The position numbers and the translations under genes are program-made. A DNA stretch of 64,000 nt from Cyanodermella asteris. Its lineage: Eukaryota; Ascomycota; Lecanoromycetes; Ostropales; Stictidaceae. Below, piece by piece: positions 50,324 to 62,213 of this stretch (position 1 is the stretch's first letter; every line of letters starts with the position of its first letter). The notes under the pieces were generated by a model. That model had not been told where the DNA came from. It saw only the letters and a list, made by a program, of their open reading frames with translations, and made no database searches. The stretch covers positions 2,191,803 to 2,255,802 of the forward strand of contig UYJD01000003.1 in assembly GCA_900618795.1 (NCBI GenBank), in the 5' to 3' direction.

Positions 50324-53300
50324 TTAGGCGACAGGCGGCCGTAGGTGTTGCGCCCCAGATGTTGTCCGCTTTTGTTTCGCAGCCTTTTCATTCAGTGCAG
50401 CAACCAGTCGCTTGTCCCGCTCTCTGCCGATATCAAAGTCCAAGTCGGCGTCTTCGTGGCCAAGCAAAGCCATGAGCTTGGCGACTTCCTCTTGGGTTCG
50501 CTGCGTGTCACCCTTGATCAACCCAATCCTGTGCTCGAGGTCCGCTGCCAATTTCGCGTCCTCTTTTGCTTTGGCCTCTTTGAGCCTTCGGAAGGCCGCA
50601 GTATCGGCATTGCTCAGCTTGGCATTCGCCACGCTCACTTCATAGTCGGCAGCATTGAGCAGCATGTCGGCAATATGGAAGGTCCGCACGATCTGTTCAC
50701 TGGACCGTGACAAGGCAATTGTGATGAACTTTGCTTTGACGACCTCATCAGTGGATGCATTGTCGAGCCCTACGGCGTCCGACTTGACGAGTTGGATTGC
50801 AATTTTCCGCACGGCCTGCATGACGCTTTCCATGTAGTCTTGATTGGCACCGACACCTCTGAGGGTGTGTTGGTCCAAGACGTCCATCAGAAGGTTTGCC
50901 CGCTCGTCACGCTGACGGCAGAATTCCAATATCGCCTTCTTTTCTGCGTCTTCAAATCGCTTCTCGATGAGCTTGACCTTGTCGATCTGGCCGATTGCAA
51001 ACCACGGCGAAACCTCCGTCTTTTTCAGTCTGCGGTCGCGCTCGAGAACTGCTTCGAATGCCTTTTGATGTCGGATCATCAGCTTCTGGTACAAGACCAG
51101 CAGAACTTCCATGATGGGTGCGATGGGCACACGCTCGTCAGTATCCTCGAACATCTGCTTGCCTGCACTGGCGTCGGAAACAAGCTTGGTTGCCTCCTGG
51201 TAGAGAGGAGTCAGCTGATCCATTTCGTAGTTAATGCGCGCCCACACAACGTCAAACACGGATGCGACGAAAGATTCGACCTCCTCGCGCTCCTCTTCTG
51301 CTTTCTTGACACTTTCTCTCTGCTTGAATTCGTCCTCGAGAGAGCTGATATCTGCATAGCCGATCACGTTATCGTCGAAGAGGTCTTCAACACGGCGCTC
51401 GTTCTCGCTGATTCGCATCTGGCGCTCATGCTCGTATCGCTCCCGTTTGATCTTTGCCCCACCATCCCAGGCGAGGACTGTCTTGTGGATGAAGGAAAAG
51501 TCATCCACGATGTTGTCCATGTCGAAGCGTAATCGTACCAGTTGCTGTGGTTCCTCACGAAGAACATTTGTTTGCGGGACAACGACGAACAGGGGTTCGA
51601 GGATGGGAGCTTTCGAAGTTGGTGAACGGGGAGGCTGACCATCGTCCGAGTCTTTGCTGGCATCAAGCTTGGCTGTTTGCGATTCGCCGTTAGTGGCAGT
51701 TTCGGTATGAATCGTGCGGTCGTGCTTGTCAATAGAACGCAGGGTGCGAACACTTTCCGTGGATGCACGCCGATGAATGCTTGATGATCTAAGTTCTCCC
51801 GAGAAGGGTCCATAAATGCTGCGGCGATTTGTTGCTTTATCCCCGTCGTATGGCTTGCTTTCGTTCGATTTGACGGACAGCGAATGATTTAGGATCTGAG
51901 CAGCAGGAAGTGGAGAGCCCGAAAGTCTTTCGCTATGCGTCCGCTCAGATGATGCAGCCGACTCGGCAGCGATGGAAGGATCAGAGATCATGCTTGTGCG
52001 TGGTGCGATAAGATCGATGCTCTTGTTGAGAGTCTCCAGCGAAGCCTTCTTGGCACCGTCCAATGGGCTCTTTGTGCTGACTTCTGAGCTTGGTGGTGAG
52101 GTGACCGCGCCCGACTTCGATTCATTTGCGTCAACCATGACAAAAGACTCGTCAGGTGACTTTGAGGACTTGTCTGGCGCTGTTACAGCAGGTGCTGGAG
52201 GGGACCGACCTGGGGGCGAACTAGTTTGCGATTGCAACGGAGTCGATAAGTGGCTTACACTCCGGCGATTTGCAGCTGACACTCCAAAGCTTTGATTGCG
52301 ACCGAGCGTCGGATCGTATTCGGACGCCGCGCCGGGTGCGGCTGGTAATGGTTTGGAGCGCAGACTTGGCTGCGATTTGCCTAGCTTTCTGTTGATACTT
52401 GACCTGATCGAGGCTCGTTTCGAGGCTGGGAGTGACATTTCCTCGTCGTCCATATCGTACAGTGTCGCTCGAAGCCTCGTCTCGTGTTGAGCGAAAGCGA
52501 TGAAAACAAAGAACTTGTCATGATCTGACTCGGCCTTCTCCTCCTCTCTCAGCATGCGGACGAATCGGTTCAGAGAAGCTTTGGCCATTGGTGAAAGCCC
52601 GGCGTAGGGATTTGGAAGCTCATCAGCTTGGGGAAAAAGGCTTTTCCGGGCGCCAGGCGTTGTCAAGGGCGGAGATGTGCGCGGTGGAGCAGGCTGGCTG
52701 GCGAGTCGAGAAACAGGAGGGGAAGCAGTCTGAGCGGAGATGGGGTTGAAATCTGCTGGCAAAACCATAGATACCGTGATCTGGCCAGCGTTGGGATCAT
52801 CGATGAGAGGGCTAGACGGCCCACTTTTGGCATCATCCGGCGAAGTGACCGTCGGTTCGGGCATCTTGATTTCCGGAGGAGGCGGAGTTCTGTTATTGGT
52901 GACTGGTTGTGCGTCTGGCACGGCTTCGCTATCTGGTCTTTGTCGCTCGTCTTCAGCTCCTGCCGCAGTGTCTGCCTCCGGTTCCGCAGCGTCTGCGCTT
53001 TCAACGGTTTTGGCCGATTCCTTGGATGTCCTCTCGGTGATCGGAGGCATTGGCTCATCGATCTTGGCTTCCCGTGACTTGTCCTGCAACGTGGCGGGTG
53101 TGGCAGGAGGAGGTGACCTCGCGAAACCGTCTAGGGCATCAACATCCCGTTCATAGTCAACATCTGTCCGGCGAATGTTATCCTCTTTCGCCTCAACCGC
53201 CTTCTCTGAATCTTCTGGTTCCTCCGGCTCCTCTTGAACAGTCTCCTCGATTGTTGGCAAAGATGGCTCCGCGCGGAGTCTTGCGGCTGAGGCCTCTTCT

Positions 53301-54666
53301 TCTTTCCTCATTTCCTCGAATTTGCGCGTGACTTCAGCCGCCGTCGCTGCGTCGTCTTCCGATTTTCGCCGAGCAGCCGCCATCAATTTGACCCTTTCTT
53401 GTTCCTCTCTCTTCAGACGGTCTTTCTCTTTCTCAGTGAGATAGATGTCTGTGTCGTCAACGATCTCGGTTTCGTAGTCACCGCCGTAGAAATGTTCCCA
53501 GTCGGAAGGACCACCAGGTCCGAACACGTTGGCGCTGGTCATGCTGGTGTCTGAGCGTCTTGGCATAGAGGGATGACCACCCGGATTGTCCTCAAAATCA
53601 GCCTCACCATCTGTATCGGTTTCATCGGTGTCATTTGGCGAGGCCCAGAAGAAGGAAGTCTCTTCGTCCGCGGGCGGTGACTCCGCTTTTAGGCCTTGAA
53701 GGGCGTTGCCAGGTACTGTCAAACTTTCGCCATGCCGATGTGATTTGGCGTTGTTGGTGGCACCGCTCCAGCCTGCTCGCGCAATTTCTGTACTTGGAGA
53801 CGAATACGGCGAACGTGTCGACTTGGCCGATGGCATGGCTGGGTGTGTGCCATCGTCTGCAAGCGAGCCTTCAAAGTAGAGCTTCGGTAATCGTGGTGGC
53901 TCTGCGCGGCCGCCAGATCCCCTTCTCTCCGGGTCGAGTTCTGGTGAGTAAGTGCGAGCCTTGAGGCTATATGCTGGTTGCCGTGAGCTGTCCATCCTCG
54001 AGACTTGTGGTGGGGCTGGAGCGCTAGCTGTATATGTTGTAGATTGACGTGGGGTCCGGTCATCTTCTGAAGAGCCGCCTTCGGTGGGTACGAGCGACGC
54101 TTTCCGGCTGGCTGGTCGTGGAAGCGATTCTGCAGACACTGCTCCCGGCGGGATGTCTTGAGTCGGGCTGTCTTCAGCTACATCCTCCTCTTTCGATCCA
54201 TCGGCAATGTCCTCTTGCTGGGGAGCATCCTGAGAACTGTTGTTATCGGAAGGCGTGTTCTGCTGGGCTCCCGAAGGCGATCGCGCGCCTGAGGCTCCGC
54301 TGGGTGCTGACCCTCTGCCCATCGACTGAGGAATGACAATGCGAGCGCCGACAAAAGGCGAAATTGGTGGAGGACTCGTTGCTGGCGAAAAAGTTCCTGC
54401 GCCTCGACCTGCCTGAGCTCGTGCATCGAAGGCCTTTGCCCGAGCCAGTACTGATGTCTGTTTGGTAGCCATTCTTGGGGAGGACAGAATCGTTGGTGTC
54501 ATTAGCGAATCGTGTTTGCTCGAGGCAGCGGCCTGAACATTGATCCCTGGACTGTCAGCAGACATGATCGAGTGAGGTCGAATTGGTATATACCTTGAAG
54601 GCTAGCTTTCCGCGACTCGGCCAGGTTGGGATTTGAGGAAGCGCTCCTAGGTGTTTCGGACGCCAT
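50324..54666 (-). CDS. Large disordered protein with C-terminal helical domain
   Basis: Two exons, 54594-54666 and 50324-54546, with a 47-nt intron, give 1431 aa: MASETPRSASSNPNLAESRK then ASLQ-GINVQAAASS. Two acceptor AGs lie 5 nt apart; only the downstream one keeps frame. The ATG at 54565 that opens the long frame falls inside this intron. Residues 1-950 are Ser/Pro/Glu-rich with a charged stretch near 380-430. A short folded block (GLSPMAKASLNRFVRMLREEE... to ATLYDMDDEE) lies near 650. The last about 400 residues are helical: LVRLRFDMDNIVDDFSFIHK, long coils, then HIADMLLNAADYEVSVANAK. I recognise no named family. A cortical or membrane-trafficking scaffold is possible but speculative. 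Confidence 0.8.
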
Positions 54667-56746
54667 GATTGAAGCCGTCTGAAGTCGCGAAGAGCAGTTT
54701 AGCACACTGGCATGGAACGAGTTGGCTCTCGACCAGTCGCTGGGCTGACGCGGGCTGTATAAGCGGGCTCTCGGCGACGAAGCATGGCCAGGCGGCGTCG
54801 CACGGCGGGCAGCCTGATGAATGGTCTCACACCCACAGCCTGGCAGGCCGTCTGTTCCTGCGGCGGGTACTGGATCCTAAATACTAGATCCTTCAGTCGG
54901 TCGGCCGTGGGTCGCAAAGGAGCGCAACAGGCGAAGGAAAGTGAGCTGATCGGGGCGTCGAAGCGGAAGTTGGAGGCATCAGAAGAAGCGCTCCGTGTAG
55001 CTGACGGCACCAAGCTCAGGCTCGTCCATCACACGGCCACAATTAGGTGAGCCTTGTAAGGATTGCGATGGAGACTGGGGCGTCAACTGCGATGTGGTTG
55101 GCTGCATCAGTTCGGCACAGCAGTCAAGCGCGGCGCTTATTCTCTGTGTTTCTCGCCCACCGCCAGTCTTGGCTGTCAGCAAGATCGTAACGGCCAGCCC
55201 ATCCTTGCATTTCGACGCCCGTGGGATAAGAAGCCATGGCTCACATTCAGCTGCGGGCCTGCTGAGCAGATGAGAGCCAAGCACCGTCTGTTGGCAACCT
55301 GGCGATGCCCGGCCTTCCAATGGAAGGCTTCTGTTCGACAGGTGTGGCTACGCTCACCGGCGATGTGGATCTGCAGGATCAGATGCCCACATCAGGGGGA
55401 AGATGTAGGCGTGGAACCATGCTGCCCAGCTTGTCTACCGCAGCCGTATGGCACGAACGGAATTTGCGACACGGTGTCGAGTTTCGAGGTTCTCGAGTTT
55501 TCTAGCGTGGCCCAGCAGGCTGGTCACTGGAACCGAGCGACTTTGTTGATCCGAATCGCAGTTTCATCTGCTTGGAAGTCGGTACAGCCAAACGTCCAGT
55601 ATCGGCAACCATGCCAAAGTCGCCTCACCGGCGGAGAAGAAGCTGAGGAACAGCGTGGTCTGACTGGGATCCAAGGTTCAGCGTGAGTCTGACTTTGACT
55701 CATCAACGCTGAGCCTTCTACTGCCAAGAGACAGGTCAGAAGAATAAGGGCGCGCCACAAATATAGCTGCGATGGAGATAGCCGACTGGATAAAAGTTCG
55801 TTTATACACTGCTCGAATGTGGTTCATATCGGGAGGTTTGGGAGCAATCTTCGTATGTGAAAACGAACACATCGCGCAACAGATCGGCAAGTCATGTCGG
55901 GCTCAATCTGGCATGAAAGTAAAGCAATCAAGTTACGTTGGCGAACTTGTTGCTTGGGAAGAACGACCAAGGCTCTTGTGTGGTCTTGCGAGCTGAGGTT
56001 GAGCTCTAATCAGGGGATGTTTGTTCAATGATCATTGCCGAGACATTTCCAAACCTCAGACACTCTGGTTTGCAGGACATTGATGATAACGTTTCGTTCT
56101 TTCTATGCGATGCATTGGTGTAACTACTGCCGACAATCAATCTCGGTCGATCTCTGCGGGGATGAAATTTCCTTCTGTCCATGTCATTTTGGCAGGCAGG
56201 CGATTTTGTCCGCGTCTTGCCCGGAACCTTTGTGCCAGAACAATCGAGAGTACATCTCCAACGGCCTACTCAAAAGTCGATTGAAAGTCAAGCTCGGTAT
56301 TGGGCAATGTAGCGAACCAAATTGCTGACCCAGCTACCAATAAAGTACACCGTCATGCGCTGCACGAGGTAGTAGCGCAAGTATCCCGCCAGTTATCTAG
56401 CTGACTGCCTACATAAGTCCTCGAAAGAGCAGTTGATCCAGTGCTCGAACGAGAACCGCGCCAATTGTCTAGCCCGAGGCTGGAAATGAATGTGTATATG
56501 GGAGACTCGGCATGAGGATGCCAGCGGGCCGGACCCACAGCGACGACAGCCAAGCTCCACATTTGTACTCCTGCAGATCATCTTCATCTTCACCTGCAGC
56601 TTTCATTCTGAACATGCCAACATGACTGGGCAAGTGAAGGAGGGGAATCTTGAATGTTAAGATGTAAAGGCTGCGCTTTGACTTTCTTGCCAATCCTAGC
56701 TTCCGACCGCCCTTCCTTCCGGGCGGCTTTAGATCCATGATTCAGC
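54667..56746. other. Gene-poor interval
   Basis: About 2.1 kb between divergent genes. The longest frame (55063-55686, 207 codons) is Trp, Cys and Arg-rich with no domain and looks spurious. A pyrimidine/purine-skewed stretch lies at 56690-56720 before the Zn2Cys6 gene. Confidence 0.4.
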
Positions 56747-58591
56747 ATGTCCCAGCGACAGAAACCACCCCGAAAAGCGTGCGATGCCTGCCATAATATC
56801 AAGGTGCGATGCGTGGCCGCGAACCCTGGCGTGCCAGGCTCTGCTTGCCAGCGTTGCGTACGCCTTGAGATACAATGTCAACACAGCAGTCGAACACCGC
56901 GGAGACAGAAAATACGGACGGATACCAGAGTCGCAACACTCGAAAAGGAAATCGACAAGCTTCGGTCGTCGATAGCCCACGCAAATGCAACATCGACACC
57001 ATCGCCACTGGGAGATACCGGTGACTCGCCACCGCTCGATGAGCTTGCCGCCGTGTCGACCTCTACAGCGCCTGTCGAAGTGCCTCTGACTGGCAATGCT
57101 GCGGACGAAGTATTGCGAACCTATGCTCGAAATTACGCCCCAATGTACCCCATTGTGCCAATATCGAAGTCGGAAAGCTATGCGCAACTGTCGGCTCGGA
57201 GACCGCTGCTCGCGAAGACCATTTTTGCAGTCGTGTCAGGGGGCCAGAAACCGGCTGTGGCTCACAAACTACAGAGCCAAATGATGAGCATGTTCACGAG
57301 TAGTGTTTCCTCACCTGAAGTTTCTTCCCTTGACCTTGTCGAAGCAATATTGGTCCTTGTGGCGTTCTTCACTCCGCCCTACGATTTCACGTTCCGTTCG
57401 AACAGCTTCTACCAATTGACACATCTTGCTTTTGCGTCGGCTTACGATCTGGGAGTTATGGACTCGTCCATTCCTGACCTACTGGAACGTCAGCGGGCGT
57501 ACGTGGGATGCTTCATATTGTCACAAAGCCTGGCAATGCACACTCGTTGCCCATCCATGATTCGATCCGCGGAGACGCTGTTACATTGCCTGGGCCAGCT
57601 TAAAACTGCGAATGACAGGTTGCCGACGGATTCACTCATTCATCGGACTGCTGAGCTCTTTCAAATCGTGCAAGAGATTAGTGAGACGTTGCGCAAGCCG
57701 GATTCGGCGGTCGATATTGACGACGACGTGGTTGCCCAAAAGGTGCAATATTTCAGAATGAAGCTTTTGAGCTGGCACGCCAATGCTGCGCTTGACATAT
57801 TAAATGAGGGGATAGCCTTGCAGTTTCACTTCATTATGACATATCTACATGAGATGGTGCTCTATACTGAGCACCAAGCTGCCGACTTTATTGCGCCGTT
57901 CTGTTTCGAACAAGTCGGGTTGACTGCCGCGAGAGGGAAGGAGTTGTCCGCGAATGGTGCAGTATGTCTGGCCCAACTTGTTTCATCTGCACGTTCTTTT
58001 ACCAGTCTGTTTATAAGCCTGAGCCCATCCTCGGTTCCATATCTCTCGACCGGCCTTATCATGCGGCTTCTCTACATGGCTTTCATAATGACAAAGCTGG
58101 CAATGTCGCCGTTGGACCCACGAAGCAGCATTGGGCGCCATTTGGGTTCACACCAATTCAAGACAGGATTCTACCGTGGCAAGGTGTTGGATTTGCTGCA
58201 TTCGTCGGCGGCTCATGCTCATTCCACCCGTGTGCAAGTTTTTACCGACCGCCTCGAAAACCTGTCGCTCTATTGGACCGCCCTTGCGAGACGTTTGACG
58301 GAAACGCCACCATCCATTTATTTAAGCACTAATACTGTCGGCGGCAATAACGCAATGTGCCTGACGGCGGCTCCATCCGCATCGCCTGGTTCATCGACTG
58401 TTTCGCAAGGACTACAGCCAAATGGGTTGGTCTCGAATGATAGCTCTGCTCTGGGCGGCGATATACGGCAACAGGAACTGTGGGATCCAACATACTTTCA
58501 GTTCCTCGATCCGACCGATATTGGCAGTGACGAGTTGGAAGATATCATGACAGATTATGATGTCGATTGGAGCATGCTGATGCCGCAGTAA
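56747..58591 (+). CDS. Zn2Cys6 transcription factor
   Basis: A single exon of 614 aa. The binuclear zinc cluster is at the N-terminus: C12, C15, C22, C34, C37 and C44 (CX2CX6CX11CX2CX6C), followed by basic RTPRRQKIR and a short coiled dimerisation helix (TRVATLEKEIDKLRSSI). The middle (about 120-500) is helical, as in the fungal regulatory 'middle homology' region, but no clear Fungal_trans motif was matched. The C-terminus is acidic (DIGSDELEDIMTDYDVDW), suiting an activation domain. Such factors bind CGG-containing sites, often near their targets. The GNAT gene downstream is a possible but unproven target. Confidence 0.88.
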   Translation: MSQRQKPPRKACDACHNIKVRCVAANPGVPGSACQRCVRLEIQCQHSSRTPRRQKIRTDTRVATLEKEIDKLRSSIAHANATSTPSPLGDTGDSPPLDELAAVSTSTAPVEVPLTGNAADEVLRTYARNYAPMYPIVPISKSESYAQLSARRPLLAKTIFAVVSGGQKPAVAHKLQSQMMSMFTSSVSSPEVSSLDLVEAILVLVAFFTPPYDFTFRSNSFYQLTHLAFASAYDLGVMDSSIPDLLERQRAYVGCFILSQSLAMHTRCPSMIRSAETLLHCLGQLKTANDRLPTDSLIHRTAELFQIVQEISETLRKPDSAVDIDDDVVAQKVQYFRMKLLSWHANAALDILNEGIALQFHFIMTYLHEMVLYTEHQAADFIAPFCFEQVGLTAARGKELSANGAVCLAQLVSSARSFTSLFISLSPSSVPYLSTGLIMRLLYMAFIMTKLAMSPLDPRSSIGRHLGSHQFKTGFYRGKVLDLLHSSAAHAHSTRVQVFTDRLENLSLYWTALARRLTETPPSIYLSTNTVGGNNAMCLTAAPSASPGSSTVSQGLQPNGLVSNDSSALGGDIRQQELWDPTYFQFLDPTDIGSDELEDIMTDYDVDWSMLMPQ

Positions 58592-58952
58592 TGAATCAAG
58601 CGAGAAATGAATGACGACCTACTTTGTACTGACAAGTGGCTGAGCAGGTGTCCACGCGTGTCGTCAGGATCACGTGGGTACAAGCACAGAAGAGTAGCTG
58701 ACTGACAAGGACGTCGAATAGGTGTTGACCTTGTAGCTGAATGTAGCAAGGTGGGTACTTGGCTGGGCCCCAGTCTGGGTACTTGTAGCGACAGTCAACG
58801 TGACACGTTGGATAGAAAGAAAGCCCACTAAATCTCATCATTTGTTGCTTTTCCGGACACTCACGTAAACGTGCAAGATACCTCGTCGAGACAATGTTCT
58901 GTCATACAGTGACGGATCAGCGCAATACCCGGACGAAACTCGACGACTTGGG
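58592..58952. other. Intergenic region
   Basis: 361 nt downstream of the Zn2Cys6 gene; no gene seen. Confidence 0.4.
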
Positions 58953-59207
58953 TCAAGGAAAATGATTCCGATAGAACTTATCAATCGTTGACACGTCCAC
59001 GCGTCTCTCGCTCATTGACAGAGCGCGAAGTTCTCCTTCCTCTGCACTCGCCGGAGCTGACATGATGTCAAGCCTCGGTTGAAATGAAGTTCGGATAAAG
59101 TCAGCGAGTTTGGAACGGCACGTTGTGGCATCAATGTGGAGCTGTTGCCTACTTGGAACCATCGGCATGAGCAGCCTTGCATTATTGATCAGCTTTCGAC
59201 AGAACAT
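58953..59207 (-). CDS. Possible small hypothetical protein
   Basis: An 84-codon frame, or 71 from the internal Met at 59168. The sequence MPMVPSRQQLHIDATTCRSKLADFIRTSF... ending VSTIDKFYRNHFP has even protein-like composition and a plausible helix-rich pattern. It diverges from the GNAT gene with 69 nt between starts. No domain is recognised, and it could be the final exon of something longer. Confidence 0.35.
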   Translation of the reverse strand: MFCRKLINNARLLMPMVPSRQQLHIDATTCRSKLADFIRTSFQPRLDIMSAPASAEEGELRALSMSERRVDVSTIDKFYRNHFP

Positions 59208-59276
59208 ATAAGTACGTATTCGACAGACGTCTGGATAGACGATCTTCCTCTATCGTGACTTCTTTTCTTCTTCAAG

Positions 59277-59898
59277 ATGGGTTCCATAATTGAGTACGAG
59301 CACAATCGAGACGCAGTTATGTTGCCTCAACTCGTTGAGTTGCACATCGCATGCGTGTTGACCGACCACATGCTGGCGCGCTTCCTTCCACCATTCACAG
59401 AGGAGAAGAGGGGTCGCATGCAGGAATTCTATCTTACACGGCTTGCAGCGATCGAGGCAGGCGCCCAGCATCTGTTCATGTGTGTTGATGGCGAGGGTGA
59501 GCGGCGGGAGTTGATGGGATTGGTGTTTCTCGTCAAACCATGGGCCGAAACAGGACCTTTCAGAGCCGGCGTTGAGCTGCTCATGGTATCACCGGATCAT
59601 CGTCGGAAAGGCATTGGCAAAAGACTTATGACGGCACTCGAAGCAAAGGCCGTAAATCTGAAACGAAATCTTTTGGTATGTAGCCTCCTCAGGTTTACAT
59701 GCGTAGTGCTAACGCTTTCAGCTTCTTGAGACTGAAGAAGGGAGCGACGCAGAGTTCGTCTACCCACGTCTGGGCTACACCAAAGTCGGGTGCATACCGG
59801 ACTATGGCTACTCGCCAAAAGACAATCGTCTTACGGTGGGTGTTTCATTCTACAAGCACGTCGGAAAGATTGACAGTCAACCATACGAACCGTTGTGA
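59277..59898 (+). CDS. GNAT-family N-acetyltransferase
   Basis: Two exons, 59277-59675 and 59722-59898, with a 46-nt intron (branch site GCTAAC 10 nt before the acceptor), give 191 aa. The acetyl-CoA motif A is ELLMVSPDHRRKGIGKRLM (R-R-K-G-I-G pyrophosphate loop). The second exon supplies the last strands, VYPRLGYTKVGCIPDYG and FYKHVG, typical of GNAT C-termini. The first exon alone would run into the intron and stop. GNATs move acetyl from acetyl-CoA to amines of small molecules or proteins; the substrate here is unknown. It overlaps nothing and ends 86 nt before the convergent 680-aa gene. Confidence 0.85.
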
Positions 59899-59983
59899 CC
59901 AGATCAGATTGTTTGAGTTGGGGTATCTTCAAAAATATTTACGTAAAACATCAGGGACATATAATCATGCTTTCTGGGGCGAC

Positions 59984-62026
59984 TCATAGCAGATCGGTCT
60001 CAATGATCGGCCCAAGCAGGCCTTTCGCAGACCCGACGTCCACGTCGTCTTGATGTAGAACTCGTCCACCGAGATCGTCGTCCAAGGTGATTTCCTGGGC
60101 CAGCGCTTTCTTTGCTTCTACAATCATCAGGCTCGTGGAATCCATACACCGTTTGATGCTCGAGTTCATTTCGCGGCCGTCATCCAGGAGTTGTTTGTGC
60201 TTAGCAAAATCTCGCTGCAGTCGTCGTTCGTCCCTAGCTTTTTGTTCCGCTGCGTGTCCTTCGGACAGTGTGCTTGCTGTGTCTGATTGATCGCTTTCCG
60301 ACAGCTCCTCTTCTTCGGGAATGTCATCCTGCAGGTCGTGTGATAGCGCGGAGAATGTTGATACCTCAGAAAGTGCGCTCTGGCTGGTGATGCGCCTGTG
60401 TCGTCGCACTTCTCCTTTGAGTTTGCGGATCTCCCTTTCTAGCGATCGATTGAATGTGAGCAACGAATGGTTGCTGATTTCGAGGTCAAGAATCTTGCGC
60501 TCTCGCCTTGCGTCGACGACATTTGTAGAGAGCTCTTGCGAGTCGCGTTTCGTTGGAGAGCCGGGGACAGAATAGAGGGGTGCGTTTGTCGGAACTAGAG
60601 GTCTTGTCGGAGAGACTGGTGATAGGGGAGTTGCCACGATGGGGGTCATTCCAATCGAGTCTGCACGCTGCTGTCTCGTGTGCTGCTCTAAAATTGGGTT
60701 GAGGATTGGTGTTTCGGTCGTCGATGCTCGTCGCGCCTGAGGAGGGGATGTCAATGCTCCCACATCGAACTTTTTGAGCGGCGATCTTGACCTTGGAGCT
60801 GCACCACGGATTGTTCGAGAGAGGATTCGAAGGTCAGGCGACGCACGGAGCCCTGGACTCGTTGTTTCGGGCGATGTGTGGGTGGAGTGGTCCCGGCCCT
60901 GCAGTGGAACGAATGGAGTGGGGGGAACCGGTGATTGAACCTGGCTGGATGGGAGTACTGCTGAAGCAGTTTTTGGCCGATGGAATGTTGTTGATGGGCT
61001 CCTACTGGAAGTCTTCCTTCTTTGTGATGATTCAGAGGGGAGTGGACCTGGGCTTCGAGTTGTTCGTCTGCTTTCCCTCCGTCTTGTGTCCAACGATGCA
61101 TCTTCCTCTCCATTCGCATAGACAAAGTATGATGTTCTTGACGACGTTGCCGGACTCCTTGCTCTTTGTGCTGCCGCAGGCCCATCGCTGGCGTGAAAGA
61201 ACTGGGATGTCACATCTTTCGGTTCGGTTGGTGATCGTATCAAGGATGGACGGACGTTGCGTGAGTGCACGGATGGCGATATCACAGAGGCCGGTCTTGA
61301 CGAGGCAGGTGTTGTGAGTGGTGTTGTATCTGGTGTGGAATAGGTAGATGCTGCTGGACGGCTTTGCCGGATGGCTGATCGCGGGGTGACATTTGGACTG
61401 ATGGTATTTTCTTCACGCTGAATTCGGGGAGAAATGATTTCCTGTCTTCCTTCTCTTGCGCTCGTCGCGAGCTTTGGTGCGACGTAGGGGCCTGAGGTTC
61501 GAGGAACGATTGGAGTTGTGGTTTGTTGTCTCCTGAGCGGCCTCTTGCCTGCGTCGCCGTTCATGTTGGTCGCGCCGGGCGATAACCTTGCAGTGACCAT
61601 CCCTTCAGAGCCTCCACATTGCAAAAATTTCGGCGAAGTTACGGCCGGGCTGCCACCGGGGTGCCCTTTGGTTCTGAGGGGCCGAGCAGACGGATGATGC
61701 GGTTTGTTTTGGTTCAGACCTGTTACCCGAGGCCGATCTCGAAGCGTGTCTAACCGCTTTGGGATACCATTGCCTTCCGACGCGTCGCTGCACGTCTTCC
61801 GAACTTTAGTCCCACTATTCTGAACTTCATTTCCACGGGCTTGAACGTCTTTTGCACGGACCTTGTCCATGGGTGCGGCCTGTTTTTGCGCTTCGGTCAG
61901 TGTGGCCGAATGACATCGCCTTGTCGAGACTGATGCTGCTGCTGTGCTGCTGCCCTTGTGGAGGGGAATGAATCGACGCGCACTACACTGCTCCCCACCT
62001 TCACCTGGATTTGACGTGCTGCGCAA
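59984..62026 (-). CDS. Basic disordered protein with short coiled coil
   Basis: A single exon of 680 aa. Residues 1-490 are Ser/Thr/Pro/Arg-rich and disordered, with many SP and TP sites that could be kinase targets. A helical block near 505-560 reads ERKILDLEISNHSLLTFNRSLEREIRKLKGEVRRHRR, the one part that looks conserved (described here in pieces: ERKILDLEIS, then SLEREIRKLK). An acidic segment (PEEEELSES) and a second helix follow, then an acidic C-terminus. The function is unknown; a cytoskeletal or polarity scaffold is only a guess. Divergent from DNA polymerase kappa by 187 nt. Confidence 0.75.
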   Translation of the reverse strand: MRSTSNPGEGGEQCSARRFIPLHKGSSTAAASVSTRRCHSATLTEAQKQAAPMDKVRAKDVQARGNEVQNSGTKVRKTCSDASEGNGIPKRLDTLRDRPRVTGLNQNKPHHPSARPLRTKGHPGGSPAVTSPKFLQCGGSEGMVTARLSPGATNMNGDAGKRPLRRQQTTTPIVPRTSGPYVAPKLATSAREGRQEIISPRIQREENTISPNVTPRSAIRQSRPAASTYSTPDTTPLTTPASSRPASVISPSVHSRNVRPSLIRSPTEPKDVTSQFFHASDGPAAAQRARSPATSSRTSYFVYANGEEDASLDTRRRESRRTTRSPGPLPSESSQRRKTSSRSPSTTFHRPKTASAVLPSSQVQSPVPPTPFVPLQGRDHSTHTSPETTSPGLRASPDLRILSRTIRGAAPRSRSPLKKFDVGALTSPPQARRASTTETPILNPILEQHTRQQRADSIGMTPIVATPLSPVSPTRPLVPTNAPLYSVPGSPTKRDSQELSTNVVDARRERKILDLEISNHSLLTFNRSLEREIRKLKGEVRRHRRITSQSALSEVSTFSALSHDLQDDIPEEEELSESDQSDTASTLSEGHAAEQKARDERRLQRDFAKHKQLLDDGREMNSSIKRCMDSTSLMIVEAKKALAQEITLDDDLGGRVLHQDDVDVGSAKGLLGPIIETDLL

Positions 62027-62213
62027 CCGTGAAGAAGTTGCTATACTCTTCGATCTACCTGTGCGGTCGCATCACAGTGAGTGCGGCTCCAGGCCTGACA
62101 AGCCGACTGTTCACAGTGCTCTGAGATACTCCGGAGGCAGATGAAAACCGTTCAGCTGGACCCGCTACAGCCTCTGCAAGTCTCCTTATCATGACGGTTA
62201 TCCTCATCGAACA
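62027..62213. promoter_or_regulatory. Short divergent promoter, 680-aa gene and polymerase kappa
   Basis: 187 nt separates the two start codons, so both promoters must overlap here. No TATA box is evident. Confidence 0.5.

Noticed and set aside
55063-55686. 207-codon plus-strand frame
   Set aside because: Composition rich in Trp, Cys and Arg, with no domain and no exon signals; it looks like a chance frame in GC-rich DNA.
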